Shown here in pieces: positions 5,999 to 8,999 of a stretch of DNA of 8,999 nucleotides. Each line of letters begins with the position of its first letter. Within the stretch, counting starts at the first letter, position 1. Under the pieces are notes generated by a model. The model made no database searches and had not been told where the DNA came from. It saw only the letters and a list, made by a program, of their open reading frames with translations. Location: positions 5,177-14,175 of the forward strand of contig DOQE01000078.1 of assembly GCA_003512585.1 (NCBI GenBank), given 5' to 3'. The stretch is from Bacillota bacterium. Lineage in GTDB: Bacteria; Bacillota_I; Bacilli_A; RFN20; CAG-826. The position numbers were made by a program, and so were the translations under genes.

Positions 5999-7706
5999 AC
6001 ATTTCGCTTTAAAAACAGAGTTATTTGTTACTACTTTTATTTTGATGTTGCTATTTGTCGCTGGCCTATTTACTTCCTTTATGGCTGTTTATTTTTCTTC
6101 AACCGAAGAGGTGTATCGCGATCAAGTTGCCTCAACTAGCGAAGAAACGATAAATAACTTCGAAATCTATATAGATAATGTCATTAATATTTCAAATTTG
6201 GTTGAGAAAAAGGTTAATTCCATTTCTTTATCTAGCGAAATAAAAGAAGATAAAAGTTATTTATATTTTGATGAACTAATGGATTTTTCTAACGAAATCC
6301 GTTTTGTTTCTCTTTATAAGGAAAGCGGGGAGCTATTTGCTAAGAATACTTATTATCATTCTTCTGAAAGCTTAGAATCCGTTTTATCTTCCAAATGGTT
6401 TAAAAATGCTAAAAATGAGCCTTTGGTTAATTCTTTTTCTAAGATTGAAGAAGGAAATTATTTTACCTTATCAAAGTTTATCAAAACCAATGAAGGCGAT
6501 AATTACGTTTTGCGAATCCAATATTCCTTTGACAAAGTCATCTCCTTAATAAAAGGGTCTAATTTAGGCGAGGGCGGACACGTTCTTATTTACGATAAAA
6601 ATTATGATATGGTCTATTCTTCAATTCCTAAGATTGATGAAAAAGAAATCTCATCAATAAAAAATATGGTAATAGGGCAAACTACCTTTTCCATTAACGA
6701 TAGCACTTATTATTTGTATGTCTCGACCATTCAAAATACCGGTTGGAGGGTGGCTATCGCTAATAATTTTGATGCAATAGTCAATGCCAAAGAATCCATT
6801 ATTATTATTTTCAGCGTTGAATGTGTTTCTTTCATTGTTGTCTTTTTATTGCTTATCTATTTAATAACGAATCAAATCACCAAACCTTTGGTGGCTTTAG
6901 AAAAAGAAATGGCAAAAGTGGAATCATTTGATTTTAAAGAAGCAACGAAAGAAAAAATAAGAGGTACAAAGGAAGTAATATCACTAAATCAGTCATATAT
7001 TAAGATGCTTAAGCGAATCCAAGAATTGGCCGCTAGGCTAATTGAGGAAGAAAAAGAGCAAAACAAAGCCGAGCTTTTAGCCCTGCAAAATCAGATCAAT
7101 CCCCATTTTCTTTATAATACGCTTGACTCAATTTTGCTGTTAATAGATAAAGGCGACAATGAAAATGCCGGGAAGATGATTGTCGCTTTATCTAGGTTTT
7201 TCCGTATCTCTATCTCCAGGGGGAAAAATATCATTCCCGTTACTTCCGAATTAGATCATGTAAATTATTATCTTAAAATCCAAAAAATGAGATTCAAGGA
7301 CAATTTTGCCTATGAATTAAATTATGATAAAAACGAAATTGCCCCTTATTTTGTCATGAAATTAATCCTTCAACCAATTGTAGAAAACGCGATTGTCCAT
7401 GGTATTGGGGAACATCCAAAAGAAAATGCCAAAATAACTATTCAAGCAAAAGTAATCGATCCCTATCTTATTTTTAAAATACATGACAATGGTTATGGCA
7501 TTCTTCCTGAAAAGCAAAAAGAAATACTATCTTCATTTTTGGATAAAAATGTGCACGTCGGCGTAGGATTAAGCAATGTATATCATCGCATAAAACTGTT
7601 TTATGGTCCTAAAGCCGATATAAAAATAGAATCGAAAATGGATGTAGGGACAACAATAAGTATTTTATTGCCATTAGAAGGAGTAAAAAGCGATGAAGAA
7701 AAATAA
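5967..7706 (+). CDS. YesM/LytS-type sensor histidine kinase
   Basis: This 579-residue membrane kinase has TM1 at ~18-43, an extracytoplasmic sensor region at ~44-273 with a dCache-like pattern (YSSIPK, TGWRVAIANNFDAI near its end), and TM2 at ~277-300. A short HAMP-like linker (ITKPLVALEKEM) and a coiled helix (~340-372) follow. The His_kinase domain carries LQNQINPHFLYNTLDSI with the phosphorylated H380. The ATPase domain has LILQPIVENAIVHG (N474), DNGYG (507-511) and GVGLSNV (532-538). It should phosphorylate the response regulator encoded just upstream. ATG 5967 overlaps that gene by 32 bp; AAGG lies nine bases upstream, and later starts would cut into TM1. Its 3' end overlaps the binding-lipoprotein gene by 14 bp, which suggests that the lipoprotein presents ligand to the sensor region. 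All catalytic motifs are intact. Confidence 0.95.
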   Translation: MNLGKTKKTNRHFALKTELFVTTFILMLLFVAGLFTSFMAVYFSSTEEVYRDQVASTSEETINNFEIYIDNVINISNLVEKKVNSISLSSEIKEDKSYLYFDELMDFSNEIRFVSLYKESGELFAKNTYYHSSESLESVLSSKWFKNAKNEPLVNSFSKIEEGNYFTLSKFIKTNEGDNYVLRIQYSFDKVISLIKGSNLGEGGHVLIYDKNYDMVYSSIPKIDEKEISSIKNMVIGQTTFSINDSTYYLYVSTIQNTGWRVAIANNFDAIVNAKESIIIIFSVECVSFIVVFLLLIYLITNQITKPLVALEKEMAKVESFDFKEATKEKIRGTKEVISLNQSYIKMLKRIQELAARLIEEEKEQNKAELLALQNQINPHFLYNTLDSILLLIDKGDNENAGKMIVALSRFFRISISRGKNIIPVTSELDHVNYYLKIQKMRFKDNFAYELNYDKNEIAPYFVMKLILQPIVENAIVHGIGEHPKENAKITIQAKVIDPYLIFKIHDNGYGILPEKQKEILSSFLDKNVHVGVGLSNVYHRIKLFYGPKADIKIESKMDVGTTISILLPLEGVKSDEEK

Positions 7707-8733
7707 ATGGTTGGCTTTCATCTTCTTTCTTCTTTCTTTGACTTCTTGTTCTAGTAAGAAAGAGAATGTATCTATTTTTATTTATGATAACGAGGATACT
7801 TTTATCAATTCTTTATGCTCAAGGATAAATGAACGTTTCCAAAACGGTGGATATGAGGTCAATCAATACGATTCTTTTCGTTCCCAGACATTGCAAAATA
7901 AGAACCTTCTTGATGCACTAGAAAAAAAGAAAACAGACTTACTTCTAGTAAATCTAGTTGATCGGCTTTCTTCTTCCGTTTGCATGGAAAAGGCAACACA
8001 AACCAACACGCCTCTTATTTTCTTTAACCGCGAACCTTTGTCTTCTGACATGGCTAAGGTCTTAGAGAATAATGAAAATGTTTATTTCGTTGGAGCCAAT
8101 CCTGAGGGAGAAGGAAGAAAACAGGCTGAGCTTTTGCTTTCATTGTTTACTGAAAACGGGGTTTTAAGAAAAGAATATGATAAAAACAATAATGGAAAAA
8201 TAGACATTGTTCTTTTAAAAGGTGAAATAGGGAATCAGGATAGTGAAAAAAGAAGTGAGGCCTTAATATCGACGTTAACTAAAAGCGGCACCCCTTTTTC
8301 CATCATTGATTCTTCTTATTGCGATTGGCAAAAAGAAAAGGCGAAAATTGCCATGGAAGAAATTGCAAAAAAACATCTTTCCGATATCGAAATCATTGTA
8401 TCCAATAACGATGACATGGCTTTAGGCGCCATCGATTATTGTTTGGAAAATAACATTTTTGAAAAAGGAAAAGAAAAACAAGCTTTTCCCATGATTTCAG
8501 TTGATGGAACAAAAACGGCCCTTCAATATATTAAAGACGGATTGCTTTATGCTACGGTAAAAAACGATGAGGTAAAGCAAAGCAAGGCCATATATGAAAT
8601 TGGACTTGGTTTATTGAAAAACAAGAAGATCGACTCTTCTTTTCCTTACCAAATACAAAATAATCATTCCATATATATAGATGGTGAAGTCATTACTAAA
8701 GAAAACGTCTTCACTTACGATGATATAAATTAA
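7693..8733 (+). CDS. MglB-like galactose/glucose-binding lipoprotein in a sensor operon
   Basis: This 346-residue lipoprotein has the lipobox LTSC (C19), so it should be anchored outside the membrane. The mature part follows E. coli MglB closely. D35/F37 (EDTF) match D14/F16, N112-R113 (FFNREP) match N91-K92, D183 and R187 match D154 and R158, N239 (SNND) matches N211, D271 (SVDG) matches D236, and N291 (VKND) matches N256. The calcium loop is present as DKNNNGKID (163-171) with E233 equivalent to E205, followed by IVLLKGEIG. MglB H152 is N181 here, and the stacking W183 aligns with C210, with W212 two residues later. The ligand is therefore a sugar but not surely galactose. AAGGAG nine bases before ATG 7693 and the 14-bp overlap with the kinase gene imply coupled expression. 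It may be the kinase's ligand-presenting partner, comparable to the XylFII-LytS pairing known in Clostridium, rather than a transporter component. Confidence 0.92.
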   Translation: MKKNKWLAFIFFLLSLTSCSSKKENVSIFIYDNEDTFINSLCSRINERFQNGGYEVNQYDSFRSQTLQNKNLLDALEKKKTDLLLVNLVDRLSSSVCMEKATQTNTPLIFFNREPLSSDMAKVLENNENVYFVGANPEGEGRKQAELLLSLFTENGVLRKEYDKNNNGKIDIVLLKGEIGNQDSEKRSEALISTLTKSGTPFSIIDSSYCDWQKEKAKIAMEEIAKKHLSDIEIIVSNNDDMALGAIDYCLENNIFEKGKEKQAFPMISVDGTKTALQYIKDGLLYATVKNDEVKQSKAIYEIGLGLLKNKKIDSSFPYQIQNNHSIYIDGEVITKENVFTYDDIN

Positions 8734-8735
8734 GT

Positions 8736-8769
8736 TGTGTGTTTTTTTCAAAATCTGTGTGTTTTTTTC
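8736..8769 (+). repeat. Two perfect 14-bp direct repeats, likely response-regulator binding sites
   Basis: TGTGTGTTTTTTTC occurs at 8736-8749 and again at 8756-8769, identical in all 14 positions with a 20-bp period (two helical turns). The second copy ends two bases before the putative -35 element. AraC-type activators commonly bind directly repeated half-sites about 20-21 bp apart next to a weak -35, so the YesN-type regulator of this cluster is the obvious candidate. There is no dyad, so despite the T-runs this is not a terminator. Confidence 0.6.
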
Positions 8770-8771
8770 CA

Positions 8772-8800
8772 TTTTCGATAAAAGCGCTTTCTTTTAATAT
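8772..8800 (+). promoter_or_regulatory. Promoter with good -10 and poor -35, before the last lipoprotein gene
   Basis: The -10 is TAATAT (8795-8800). Seventeen bases upstream lies TTTTCG (8772-8777), a poor match to TTGACA. The start would be near 8807, leaving a leader of about 60 bases before ATG 8868. A weak -35 abutting the direct repeats fits an activator-dependent promoter. Confidence 0.55.
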
Positions 8801-8813
8801 GTAAGCGCTTACT
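8778..8813. promoter_or_regulatory. Two cre/LacI-type palindromic operators
   Basis: ATGTAAGCGCTTACT (8799-8813) fits the catabolite-responsive-element consensus WTGNAANCGNWNNCW at every position and contains the perfect palindrome GTAAGCGCTTAC. ATAAAAGCGCTTTCT (8778-8792) fits with one mismatch (A for G). Their centres are 21 bp apart, on the same face of the helix. One lies between the -35 and -10, the other over the transcription start. CcpA or another LacI-family repressor would block the promoter here. Confidence 0.75.
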
Positions 8814-8867
8814 TACCAGTCATAAGCACGGTAATTAATCAAAAAAACGGAATAAAAGGAGGAAAAA

Positions 8868-8999
8868 ATGAAAAAGAAATTTATTCCATTGCTTTCATTG
8901 CTTACCCTTGGAGGCACTTTAGCATCTTGCGGCAATTCCAATAACGCTTGGGAATGGAAGACCGCCATTGCCGATGGAGAATTAGGCTATGTAATTTTG
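8868..8999 (+). CDS. Lipoprotein, probably a transporter substrate-binding protein, 3' end outside the window
   Basis: Only the first 44 residues are visible. They comprise a lysine-rich start, a hydrophobic core (FIPLLSLLTLGGTL) and the lipobox LASC with the lipidated Cys at residue 21, then a Gly/Asn/Ser linker and an acidic start of the mature domain containing WEWK. ATG 8868 has a strong AAGGAGG five bases upstream. A small lipoprotein behind a sugar-type two-component cluster and catabolite-control operators is most often the binding protein of an ABC sugar transporter. The visible part does not prove that, and the mature start does not obviously resemble the preceding MglB-like protein. 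Confidence 0.75.
   Translation, partial: MKKKFIPLLSLLTLGGTLASCGNSNNAWEWKTAIADGELGYVIL

Noticed and set aside
8736..8769. T-runs as a terminator after the MglB-like gene
   Set aside because: No GC-containing dyad precedes either T-run; the pattern is a direct repeat.
1..8999. Mycoplasma-type code (UGA = Trp)
   Set aside because: All 18 Trp codons counted are TGG and the conserved long genes contain no TGA, so it is not the default; it is kept only as a possibility for the split gene.
1..8999. CRISPR arrays, tRNA or rRNA genes, transposases, insertion-sequence ends
   Set aside because: No regularly spaced repeats beyond the short pairs listed, no cloverleaf-like or rRNA sequence, and no transposase or integrase motifs were seen.

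Overview
The window is AT-rich (about one third G+C by eye) with strong Shine-Dalgarno sites, lipoprotein signal peptides, and TTGACA/TAATAT-type promoters. This points to a low-G+C Bacillota or Mollicutes-related gut-type bacterium using mostly TAA stops. Nine coding loci are seen; both end loci run off the window. Tryptophan is encoded by TGG throughout (18 codons counted), so the standard bacterial code is the working assumption. TGA is very rare, however, and one secreted-protein gene is interrupted by an in-frame TGA.

Left part (1-1500): the 3' end of an alpha-L-rhamnosidase (GH78) gene converges on a minus-strand gene for a small secreted protein. That gene has its own promoter and terminator, but a TGA at codon 85 splits its reading frame. 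Middle part (1500-3450): after a gap holding a long imperfect hairpin comes a TetR-family regulator, translationally coupled to a flavodoxin-domain protein. A textbook promoter with two matching TetR-type operators drives it. A small four-helix membrane protein of unknown function follows.

Right part (3640-8999): a tightly overlapping four-gene cluster encodes an unrecognised cytoplasmic protein (apparently leaderless), a YesN-type response regulator with an AraC output domain, a YesM/LytS-type sensor kinase with an extracytoplasmic sensor region, and a lipoprotein closely resembling the galactose/glucose-binding protein MglB, including its calcium-binding loop. Next is a regulatory region with two perfect 14-bp direct repeats 20 bp apart, a promoter with a good -10 and poor -35, and two catabolite-control/LacI-type palindromes 21 bp apart. 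It precedes another lipoprotein gene cut by the window end.

My reading (inference) is that the binding lipoprotein and kinase sense a sugar outside the cell, the response regulator binds the direct repeats, and the downstream lipoprotein gene (possibly a transporter binding protein) is activated unless a CcpA or LacI-family protein occupies the palindromes. The unknown first protein of the cluster is the least explained part.
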